Origin: Suicoccus acidiformans | GTDB taxonomy: Bacteria; Bacillota; Bacilli; Lactobacillales; Aerococcaceae | DNA length: 64,000 nt | Direction of reading: 5' to 3' | Assembly (NCBI RefSeq): GCF_003546865.1 | Contig: NZ_CP023434.1 | Location: 2,046,001-2,110,000, forward strand | In this document: one piece after another, positions 6,723 to 14,011 of the stretch | Numbering within the stretch: the first letter of the stretch is position 1 | Layout: each line of letters opens with the position of its first letter | The notes under the pieces: generated by a model | What the model was told of the DNA's origin: nothing | Databases searched by the model: none | What the model saw: the letters and a program-made list of their open reading frames with translations, nothing else | Program-made: the position numbers and the translations under genes

Positions 6723-7866
6723 CGACTTCGCCGCCCTCGCCCAGCAATATTCCAAGACCCTCTTCCCCAGCGTCACCCTCGCCCAACTGATTCTCGAATC
6801 TGGCTGGGCACCGGGCAAATCCCTCTCTACCCTTGCCACACGCTACCGCAACCTCTTCGGCATCAAGGCAGGCTCAGCTTGGACGGGCAAAACGATTGAG
6901 CTGAACACGCTGGAAGACGATGGCCAGGGCAATCTGTACCCAATTGTTGGCCGCTTCCGCTGGTATGATTCCTACGCCGAGGCCTTCCAAGACCATGACG
7001 CCCTCTTCACCAGCACCCCCTTCCTCACCCGCTACTACCAGACAGTTCGCGACGCTCAAACGCCCGAAGCCCAGTGCCAAGCCCTTCAAGGCACGTATGC
7101 TACGGATACTCGCTACGCCGCTAAACTCACGCGCCTTATCAATCAATACAATCTGATTCAATACGACAGCCTTAAGGAGGACACATCCATGACAGCTACC
7201 GACCGTCTAATTCATTGGTTCACTAGCTGCCTCGGCAAAGTAACTTACTCCATGCAGAACCGCCAAGGGCCCAACAGCTATGACTGCTCCAGCGCCGTGT
7301 ATTCGGCTCTTATTTACGCCGGTTACCTACCGCAAGGCACACCCCTTGGCAACACCGAGACTCTCTACCAACTGGAAGGCACGCTTCTTACCCCCATTCA
7401 CGAAAGCCAAATCCAGCGCGGAGACCTCTTCATCTCTGGCTTCAAAGGTGCCTCTACCGGGGCAGCTGGCCACACAGGCGTTGTCCTAAGCCCCGAGGAG
7501 ATTATCCACTGTACCTATTCCAAGAACGGCATCGCCAAGACCCCACGCCGAGGCTGGACTGGTCAACCGGTCCACTACTATCGGCTTAAAAGATTCGAGA
7601 CCACTGCCCCAGCACAGGCCCAGTCCACGAAAGCTAGCATCTACACAGTCCAAGCCGGCGACTACCTGGGCAAGATTGCCCAAGAACACGGCGTTACCGT
7701 TGCTGACCTGTATGAATGGAATCAGCTCACGAGTGACTTGATTCATCCGGGGCAGGAACTGCGTGTCCTCAAGCCAACCGCAAATAGCGTGACCGAGGCC
7801 AAGCCGGTAGCTTTGGCGACTTTCTCCTTGGATAATAAGACTTACCACATCATTCAAGCCTCCTAA
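6712..7866 (+). CDS. Modular endolysin: glucosaminidase + amidase/endopeptidase + LysM
   Basis: A 384-residue cell-wall hydrolase. Residues 1-150 are a GH73-type glucosaminidase with the catalytic-glutamate motif LILESGW and the NLFGIKAG block. Residues 165-300 are an NlpC/P60-like amidase or endopeptidase (Amidase_5 type) with YDCSSAVYSAL (catalytic Cys), AGHTGVVL (His) and IIHC. Residues about 312-360 form a LysM wall-binding domain (YTVQAGDYLGKIAQEHGV). No signal peptide is present, so export should depend on the upstream holin. AAGGAGG precedes the start. A second perfect ribosome site before codon 160 predicts a shorter amidase-LysM product. Confidence 0.88.
   Translation: MQLNDFAALAQQYSKTLFPSVTLAQLILESGWAPGKSLSTLATRYRNLFGIKAGSAWTGKTIELNTLEDDGQGNLYPIVGRFRWYDSYAEAFQDHDALFTSTPFLTRYYQTVRDAQTPEAQCQALQGTYATDTRYAAKLTRLINQYNLIQYDSLKEDTSMTATDRLIHWFTSCLGKVTYSMQNRQGPNSYDCSSAVYSALIYAGYLPQGTPLGNTETLYQLEGTLLTPIHESQIQRGDLFISGFKGASTGAAGHTGVVLSPEEIIHCTYSKNGIAKTPRRGWTGQPVHYYRLKRFETTAPAQAQSTKASIYTVQAGDYLGKIAQEHGVTVADLYEWNQLTSDLIHPGQELRVLKPTANSVTEAKPVALATFSLDNKTYHIIQAS
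7174..7191 (+). promoter_or_regulatory. Internal ribosome binding site inside the endolysin gene
   Basis: AAGGAGG at 7174-7180 lies eight bases before an in-frame ATG at 7189-7191 (Met160), exactly at the linker between glucosaminidase and amidase domains. Spacing and strength match the best start sites in this window. Several phage endolysins are known to make a second, shorter subunit this way. Confidence 0.7.
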
Positions 7867-7877
7867 ACAGCCAAAAT

Positions 7878-7899
7878 AAGCCCCGCTAACGGGGCTTTT
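7878..7899 (+). terminator. Terminator after the endolysin
   Basis: AAGCCCCG and CGGGGCTT form a tight stem with a four-base loop and a TTTT tail directly after the endolysin stop. Confidence 0.85.
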
Positions 7900-8003
7900 C
7901 ACTTTCTATAATATTTTTATATTGTTCCTTTATAAAACCACTTAAACGCCCTTACAAGCCGAGGGCATATTTTGGAAGTTTTTGCAAGCCCTTTTCAGCA
8001 TTA

Positions 8004-8080
8004 TCGCCTTATAAGGCGAAAATCCATTTTTCGAAAAATTGCCAGATGGATTTCGACCCTTTTTTGAGTATATATATAAT
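8004..8080 (+). promoter_or_regulatory. Promoter region with two palindromes before the DnaD-like gene
   Basis: TCGCCTTATAAGGCGA (8004-8019) is a perfect 16-bp palindrome, and TTTTTCGAAAAA (8027-8038) is a perfect 12-bp one. AAATCCAT / ATGGATTT also form an inverted pair around the second. A TATAAT box sits at 8075-8080 inside TATATATATAAT, with a weak -35 candidate TTCGAC at 8052-8057. This looks like a tightly regulated promoter for the DnaD/sigma operon. Confidence 0.55.
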
Positions 8081-8126
8081 GGAGGGGGTACTCTCCAAGA
8101 AAATTTCCATTTAGGAGGAACCATTT

Positions 8127-9398
8127 ATGGCTAAGACATTTCGTGTAATTCAATCGGATATTTATCGGGAGCACCTTTTCGAGAACTGCTTAAGTATCCC
8201 GGAGCGTTATTTCAAGCTATATCTGTTGACGAACCCTCAAGCCAATCAATTAGGTATTTACAGCCTGTCGAAGGGGCTTTTATCCTATGATATGCAGTCA
8301 ACTGTCGAAGAAGTTGAAGTCTTACTCGATAAGTTCGAACATGAATATAACCTTATTCGCTATGATCATGAAACGAGCGAGATAGCTGTCCTACATTCTC
8401 TCGCCGGATCGATTGTCTCCGGGGGTAAACCTGTAGAAGATTTATTGGTCAAGGAATTAACCCAAGTCAAAAGCACGCATTTAATCCAAGAAGTTTATAC
8501 GAGCATGACTAATTTCTGGATTAATTCTGAACGCCCCTTCGATAAGAAGGTCCAAGCATGTGTAAATCATGAACTGACCAAAAGAGCGCAGAATCAACAT
8601 AACGAGTCCTTACTACGATTCGTTAGTAACAATGATAATGAGAATGAAGATGATAATGACAATGTGAATGATAATGTCATGACAATGACCTCCGCCACAA
8701 ATAAAGATACTAGCGCGGAAAGAATCACCCAAGCAACACTTCCAACGGATGACCTGATGACCTCTACACTGGAACGTAATCATCAGGCTTCTCCAGACAC
8801 ATTCCCCCAAGCAGAACAAGCTCACGAAATTGTGCCTTACGAGTTAGGTTCTGCCCAAGCATTAGCGCCAAACCCACAAAACAAGGTGGTTTCTTTGCCA
8901 AGCCCTCAAACAGAGGTATTATCAACCGAAACACCACAAGCTGATAGCACGAGTTTACCTACCCTTGACGAACTACCGGACAACACTGTCACGTTCGGCC
9001 AATTTGCCAGTAAACTGACTCAAGAACAAATAGCTACGGCCTTAGACCAGCTGGATATTCACCAAGGTCTGCACCTCATGTATCTCAAACATACTTTCTC
9101 AACAAAGTTATCACAACGAGAATGTCTTGAGCTCATCTATGCCCTGGAATACTTCGACTTTGACTTGGTTGAAGAAGCTAGCAAGCGAGCTCAGAAAGCC
9201 ACTCATCCATACCCCTATACCCTGAAGATACTGCAGAAATGGTATGATGCCGGCGTTAAGACCATGGAAGAAGTTCAGAAACTTGACACACAGCACCGCA
9301 AGCAATATCAAAATGCCCAACAGACCATTCATATCGAGGTACTTCCCGAATGGATGCAGGCTCTACAAGCCAGTAAACAAAAGGAGGCTAGCCTATGA
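8127..9398 (+). CDS. DnaD-domain, phage replication-initiator-like protein
   Basis: A 423-residue protein. The N-terminus (about 1-130, IYREHLFENCLSIPERYFKL) is helical and winged-helix-like, resembling phage replisome organisers. A central acidic Asn/Asp-rich linker (about residues 170-185) is followed by a Gln/Pro-rich stretch. The C-terminus (about 295-400) carries the DnaD signature region ending YPYTLKILQKWYDAGVKTMEEV, equivalent to the family's 'Y..ILKNW...GIKT.E.V'. Such proteins load the replicative helicase at phage or plasmid origins. Here it is coupled by a four-base overlap to a sigma factor and no other replication gene is present. A strong TTTAGGAGGAA site marks the start. Confidence 0.7.
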   Translation: MAKTFRVIQSDIYREHLFENCLSIPERYFKLYLLTNPQANQLGIYSLSKGLLSYDMQSTVEEVEVLLDKFEHEYNLIRYDHETSEIAVLHSLAGSIVSGGKPVEDLLVKELTQVKSTHLIQEVYTSMTNFWINSERPFDKKVQACVNHELTKRAQNQHNESLLRFVSNNDNENEDDNDNVNDNVMTMTSATNKDTSAERITQATLPTDDLMTSTLERNHQASPDTFPQAEQAHEIVPYELGSAQALAPNPQNKVVSLPSPQTEVLSTETPQADSTSLPTLDELPDNTVTFGQFASKLTQEQIATALDQLDIHQGLHLMYLKHTFSTKLSQRECLELIYALEYFDFDLVEEASKRAQKATHPYPYTLKILQKWYDAGVKTMEEVQKLDTQHRKQYQNAQQTIHIEVLPEWMQALQASKQKEASL

Positions 9399-9943
9399 AA
9401 GAAGAACAACTCTACTACAGTAGGCTTATTCAACAATTCGATGACTTAATCTACCGCGTCATGCACGACCTACAAGTCGACGACCGTCATCTTTTCTATG
9501 ATGACCTTACTCAAGAACTCCGCCTTAGACTCATCGACATTGCCAAGCAATTTGAAGGCAATCCCTTCAAAGGCGAAGACCGTTACCGTTTCACGGCCTA
9601 CGCTAGGAAGGGACTCCGCTGGTATCTCCTTGACCGCTTACGCAGTTACCAATGTCGGCAAGCCATCAGTCAAGAAGATTTAGACAGAAAGGAAGCGACT
9701 CTCTTAGCATCGAGCACTTATTCACCTGATCAAGCCAGTCAGGCTAATCTCATCGCTTTCTTTGAAGAAGTCAAGCGCCGACTCAACCCAGAAGACACCC
9801 TCCTCTTCTGGCTCCTCTTTGACGATTCCTATACGATGAGCGAGATTGCGGAACTTCTCGGAATCAGTCGGCCAACCCTCTACGCCCGCAAACGCAACTT
9901 ACAAGCAACCTTAGAAGACCTGAAAGATTTACTCATAAATTAA
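9395..9943 (+). CDS. Sigma-70-family alternative sigma factor, ComX/SigH/UviA-like
   Basis: A 182-residue protein with a region-2-like N-terminal part (YYDDLTQELRLRLIDIAKQF-type helix, then RFTAYARKGLRWYLLDRLR) and a region-4 helix-turn-helix at the C-terminus (YTMSEIAELLGISRPTLYARKRNL). The size and the 'DLTQELRLRL' block resemble SigX/ComX factors of lactobacilli and streptococci and the UviA/TcdR type that control toxin and bacteriocin genes. Its start overlaps the DnaD-like stop (ATGA), so the two are co-translated, with AAAGGAGG upstream. It probably directs polymerase to island promoters. Target genes cannot be read from the sequence. Confidence 0.75.
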   Translation: MKEEQLYYSRLIQQFDDLIYRVMHDLQVDDRHLFYDDLTQELRLRLIDIAKQFEGNPFKGEDRYRFTAYARKGLRWYLLDRLRSYQCRQAISQEDLDRKEATLLASSTYSPDQASQANLIAFFEEVKRRLNPEDTLLFWLLFDDSYTMSEIAELLGISRPTLYARKRNLQATLEDLKDLLIN

Positions 9944-10034
9944 ATGCAGGAATACTTAAATCAGAAACAATTTAGTGTTATATTCTTAAAAACAGATAAT
10001 TATTCATCAATTAATAAGGAAAGCAGGAAACCTC

Positions 10035-10262
10035 ATGAAACTTTTTTATAAATATTTCGACTTGGAGCGCCTAGCTGCCATCGCAAACGAACGTAATGTT
10101 ACCTTTAGTGCAATAGCCCAAGCAGCGGGCATGAACCCTAATAGTCTCAGCAAGAACTTTCACGCTAAGACAGCCATGTCTCTTTTCACATTATATGTCA
10201 TCGTTGAAACCCTTAACTTAAGCCGCAATGAAATTATCGACGTCTTCTTCAAGGGACGCTAA
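10035..10262 (+). CDS. Small Cro/XRE-type DNA-binding protein
   Basis: A 75-residue protein whose central part, VTFSAIAQAAGMNPNSLSKNF, fits a helix-turn-helix, followed by MSLFTLYVIVETLNLSRNEIID as in Cro/C1-type regulators. It follows the sigma factor by 91 bases, with AAGGAAAGCAGGAAA before the ATG. It may regulate the island, perhaps through the palindromes at 4841 or 8004. That link is inference. Confidence 0.65.
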   Translation: MKLFYKYFDLERLAAIANERNVTFSAIAQAAGMNPNSLSKNFHAKTAMSLFTLYVIVETLNLSRNEIIDVFFKGR

Positions 10263-10270
10263 ATGGACAA

Positions 10271-10308
10271 CCAGTCACACCCTGAGCCCATGCTCAGGGG
10301 CGTACTGG
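10271..10308. terminator. Strong hairpin after the island
   Basis: CCCTGAGC / GCTCAGGG with a four-base loop, extended by CCAGT / ACTGG. No clear T-run follows, so it may be a processed hairpin or a bidirectional pause site. It probably marks the end of the island. Confidence 0.5.
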
Positions 10309-10377
10309 ACCAATGCAAAAAAGCCGTGCCCCTAAATGGAGCACAGCCCAGTTAATTATTAATCAAGAGAAAGGACT

Positions 10378-10482
10378 ATGTTATATGACACGATTCAAGC
10401 AATCAGATCTTATCGATTATTCAACTCAAACTGGCAAGCCGTCTCCCATAAGTATGGTAAAGTTCTTTTTCGCAGATTCTAG
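10378..10482 (+). CDS. Possible 34-residue small protein
   Basis: ATG at 10378 opens a short frame (MLYDTIQAIRSYRLFNSNWQ and onward, ending FRRF) with AAAGGA upstream at short spacing. An overlapping frame from 10385 is also open. No family was recognised. Coding status is doubtful. Confidence 0.2.
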   Translation: MLYDTIQAIRSYRLFNSNWQAVSHKYGKVLFRRF

Positions 10483-10593
10483 TAGCTTTAGCTAGCGTGG
10501 TCTGTATCAACATCCCGATAGCTTGTGTCATTTGGTTTAAGGAAAGGAATTGCTTTCATTGCGAATGTCAGTCACTGTGAAAACCTCATATCA

Positions 10594-10677
10594 AGAAAAT
10601 CACTTAACTATAAAATACCGGTGGTAGTTCTTCTAGAGAACATAATGGGGGTGTCTAGATTAATTTGACAAATGAAT
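10594..10677 (+). repeat. 84-bp repeat, copy B
   Basis: Related to 1491-1573 in the same orientation, including the dyad GTTCTTCTAGAGAAC at 10627-10641 and the GGGTGTCTAGATTAATTT block. It lies just outside the lysis island on its right side. Confidence 0.5.
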
Positions 10678-11132
10678 CTTGTAAAAAAGGCAAAGTCATC
10701 TGCTTGTGCCAGCATTGAATTGTCTCGTCGATTTTATAAGCAACTTAGCCACCTGCTTATGAATAAAAATACGCCGCTTGAAGATCATATTAAGATTGTG
10801 CCTACCCCAACCAGCCCCTCCGCCAAACACTTAGCTAACGGGAAGCGGTGCCATATTGAATCCCACTTAAAAGACGGCCTAACTAAGAGGGAGTAGGGTA
10901 GAAAAATAGGCTAACGCCATCTAAGAGAATTCAATAATAGATGAGTGACTTCCCTCACAAGCGGTTCAACTTCTCCACTGCTCACGACCTGTCTATACCT
11001 CCATTAATAGGGAACACGAGTGTCTGCCAGATACGTTAAGATTAACCAAGGCTGAGCACGATTCTCATTGAACTGAGTTTGTGGTAATAAGGACAATCAA
11101 TCTTATTTCCAGTGATATTTATGTAAGTTTGT
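10678..11132. other. Intergenic region without a recognised gene
   Basis: A short open frame from 10672 to 10896 has no ribosome site and no family resemblance. The rest up to the hsdS stop shows nothing I can name. It probably holds decayed sequence between the island and the restriction operon. Confidence 0.4.
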
Positions 11133-12560
11133 TCAATTGTTTGCTGAGAGATTAGAACTGATAATATGCTCTATTTCATTTAATTTATTAACAATTCTCT
11201 CTTGTTCTTTTTCTGGCGGAATGGGGATTAACCTTTCAAGTAAATCTACTCTTGAGATACCAGGAATTAAACCTTTCGCTGCCGTAGCTAAGCTTTTAAT
11301 TGAATTTTCCAAATAATAATAAACATAGTTAATATTAAGTTTGCAGGAAAGAAGACGAATTGCCATAAACTGCCGTGCTATATGAACCTGATTTTCGGTT
11401 AGTATATGAAGTTTTCCGACTGTTCCTTTAACAGATATTAAAATATCATTTTGAATCGCTATATTTTCTGGAGTTGAAGTCCACCTATCAATCATTAACT
11501 GATTACCAATAATATTACTTGCACCCGTCAAATATGGTATCCCGTCTCCTGTAACACTGTTATATCGATCACTTTTAAAATCTTTCCCTGATATTAACTC
11601 TATTAATTCTCCCAACCTCACCCATTCCCAACTCTCAGGAATTTCATAAGGAATTTCTTCTTCACTAATTTCAGGAAGCGGTTTAGTCTTCTTGATTTTC
11701 TTCTCATCCACTAAGCGTTGTCGCTCAGCTGCAACTTCTTCCAAGAGAGTGCTTGCTGTTCCCTCTTCGGGTAATTGAGGGACTAGTTTGCCTTGCATAG
11801 CAAGATCCAGTGTTTTCTTACTAATTAGTTCGGTATATAATTTGTAATTCTCTTCAGATTTAGAAAGTTGCTCTATTAACTCATAAATACCATTTAATTG
11901 CTTTACAATTCTTTCTTGTTCTTTAGTTGGTGGTAACGGCAAAACGATAGACATAAGATTATTTATGTTAATTCCTTTAACTGTAACACCTTGTGTAACA
12001 AAATTTAATTGTCCGTATATATATCTAATAAATATCTTGTTTATTCCTGACCCAAAAAACAATGCTCTTAAATCCTGGTTAATAGCCACATCAATATTAG
12101 TTAGCATTATCTTGCCAACTGCTAAACGAGTTGCAACAATTAAATTACCGCTTTGTATTAAATTGGATGAACTATTATTCAACCCTTCTTCTGTTATCGA
12201 GTCTATGGTTTCAGTTAATGTATCGCCATGAAAATCCTTTATACTACACCATGGAATATTTCCACCCCAGTATTGCGAGACTTTCTTCGATGGGGTACCT
12301 CCACCTAAGTGTTCAAGAAGGATATCCCCCAACCTCACCCATTCCCAACTCTCGGGTATCTCATAGGGAATCTCATCCTCGCTAATCGGCGGAAGTGTTT
12401 TAGTTTTCTTAATCTTCTTCTCTTTAATTAATTGTTCTCGCTCTGCTTGAATCTCTTGAAGCAAATCTCTGGTATTGCCATCCGCGGGGTCTTGTTCCAC
12501 CAGCTTCCCCCGCATGGCCAGGTCAAGGATTTTTTCTTTTAATAAGTCTGTATCTATCAT
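11133..12560 (-). CDS. hsdS: Type I restriction-modification specificity subunit
   Basis: A 475-residue HsdS. It shows the two-fold design of the family: two target-recognition domains, each introduced by the same conserved segment (EIPYEIPESWEWVRLGD/E near residues 63-80 and 305-325) and followed by PPTKEQERIVKQLN or PPEKEQERIVNKLN helices. It sets the DNA target bound by the HsdM and HsdR subunits. The start overlaps the hsdM stop by four bases. The two internal conserved segments are also similar in DNA, which would permit domain exchange. No invertase or silent hsdS cassette is next to it, although an HsdS tail fragment lies at 40898. Confidence 0.92.
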   Translation of the reverse strand: MIDTDLLKEKILDLAMRGKLVEQDPADGNTRDLLQEIQAEREQLIKEKKIKKTKTLPPISEDEIPYEIPESWEWVRLGDILLEHLGGGTPSKKVSQYWGGNIPWCSIKDFHGDTLTETIDSITEEGLNNSSSNLIQSGNLIVATRLAVGKIMLTNIDVAINQDLRALFFGSGINKIFIRYIYGQLNFVTQGVTVKGININNLMSIVLPLPPTKEQERIVKQLNGIYELIEQLSKSEENYKLYTELISKKTLDLAMQGKLVPQLPEEGTASTLLEEVAAERQRLVDEKKIKKTKPLPEISEEEIPYEIPESWEWVRLGELIELISGKDFKSDRYNSVTGDGIPYLTGASNIIGNQLMIDRWTSTPENIAIQNDILISVKGTVGKLHILTENQVHIARQFMAIRLLSCKLNINYVYYYLENSIKSLATAAKGLIPGISRVDLLERLIPIPPEKEQERIVNKLNEIEHIISSNLSANN

Positions 12561-13996
12561 TCGATCAAGTCTCCTAGTAGTTCTTGCAGTTGTTCAACAG
12601 AAGATTGAATCTCACGGGAGGATGCTTCCATTAAGTCTAACAATTCACCTAAGGTATAATCCGGTTCATCGCTCTCTTCAACCATCCAATTAATATCCAG
12701 GTTCGTGTTCGATCTGGCTTCAATCTCTTCCATTGTGAAGCGTCGCCAGCGCCCATTGGGATTCTCTTCTGACCAAGTGGATTCACATTGGGTGCGGTCT
12801 TCTGCTTGATAGCAGGCAATAAAGTCTTCAAAGTCCTTGGCTTCCAATGGATTACGCTTACCAAAGGATCGCATATTGTGTCGCAAATCATAAATCCAAG
12901 TTTCTTGTGTATTGCCCTTTTCTGTCTTACCCCGAGTAAAGAATAGAACATTGGTCTGAACGCCTTGGGCATAGAAGATACCGGTGGGCAATTTAAGAAT
13001 GGTGTGGAGATTACATTTGTTCATTAAATCCTTACGTATCTCTTCCCCTACCCCTGAATCAAAGAGGACATTATCCGGCACAACAACGGCTGCCCTTGCT
13101 TTTCCATCGGCCTTCAAGGAATTATAAATAATTTGTAAGAAGTTTAATTGCTTATTTGACGTTACAAAAGTTAAGTCATCCCGTGTCGCACGCTCGCCAC
13201 TCCGTTTCGTTCCAAAAGGTGGATTCGTCAGTACCAAGTCATAGTCCTTCATCCACTTACCATTACTGGAAAGTGAATCACCTAACTCCAATGGTCCTTC
13301 AATATCATGGAGCATGGCATTCATTAAGGCGAGTCGATGGGTACTTGGGACTAATTCCATCCCGGAGAAGGCTTCATGCTTTTGGAATTCTGCTTCTTCA
13401 GGACTTAAGTCAAAGTGATCATCGGTCTGCTCTTTAATATAGCGATCGGCCGCAATCATAAAGCCAAATGTTCCGGCTGCCGGGTCATTCAAGCGTTCAC
13501 CTGGCTGAGGGCTCGTCAGCTGAACCATGACATCAATGAGAGGACGAGGCGTGAAATATTGCCCAGCCCCAGATTTGGTCTCGTTCGCGTTCTTCTCTAG
13601 CAGTCCTTCGTATAAGTCTCCTAGCCCTTCATGTTTAGCGGAATACCAATCTAAGGCATCAATCCCTTTAATAAGCTTCTCTAAATTGGCTGGTTCATCA
13701 ATACTCGTGCTGGCATTGGCGTATATTTGATTTAATTACTTAGCCTGCGTCTTTTCTTTATTACCTAAATCTAACAGAAGTTGTTGATAGAAGGTCTTAA
13801 GCTCTAAGCCTTCTCGCTTCACTAGCTCATCCCAGCGATATTCTTCCGGCAAGACTTCTTCTGTGCCTTGTTCTTTCATCATCTTCAGAAACAGAAGATA
13901 CGTTAGTTCTGTGACATAATCTTGGTAAGAGATACCGTCATCACGCAACACATTGGCCATATTCCATAGGCGTTGAACAATTTCATTGTTATTCAC
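12557..13996 (-). pseudogene. hsdM: Type I DNA methyltransferase subunit with an in-frame stop
   Basis: The frame encodes a complete HsdM of about 480 codons. The N-terminal HsdM_N helices begin MNNNEIVQRLWNMANVL. The SAM motif is DPAAGTFGF and the catalytic motif NPPF sits in LVLTNPPFGTKR. The single break is a TAA at 13738-13736, after the segment KEKTQAK. Reading on in the same frame gives LNQIYANASTSIDEPANLEK, normal for the family. A CAA-to-TAA change explains it. Without readthrough or reinitiation, methylation and hence the whole type I system should be inactive, unless the N-terminal 86-residue piece and a downstream restart complement each other. Confidence 0.88.
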
Positions 13997-14011
13997 ATTA
14001 TCCCTCTAATT

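Noticed and set aside
4884..10262. Complete prophage
   Set aside because: No terminase, portal, capsid, tail, repressor-integrase module or attachment sites are present; only lysis, DnaD-like and regulatory genes.
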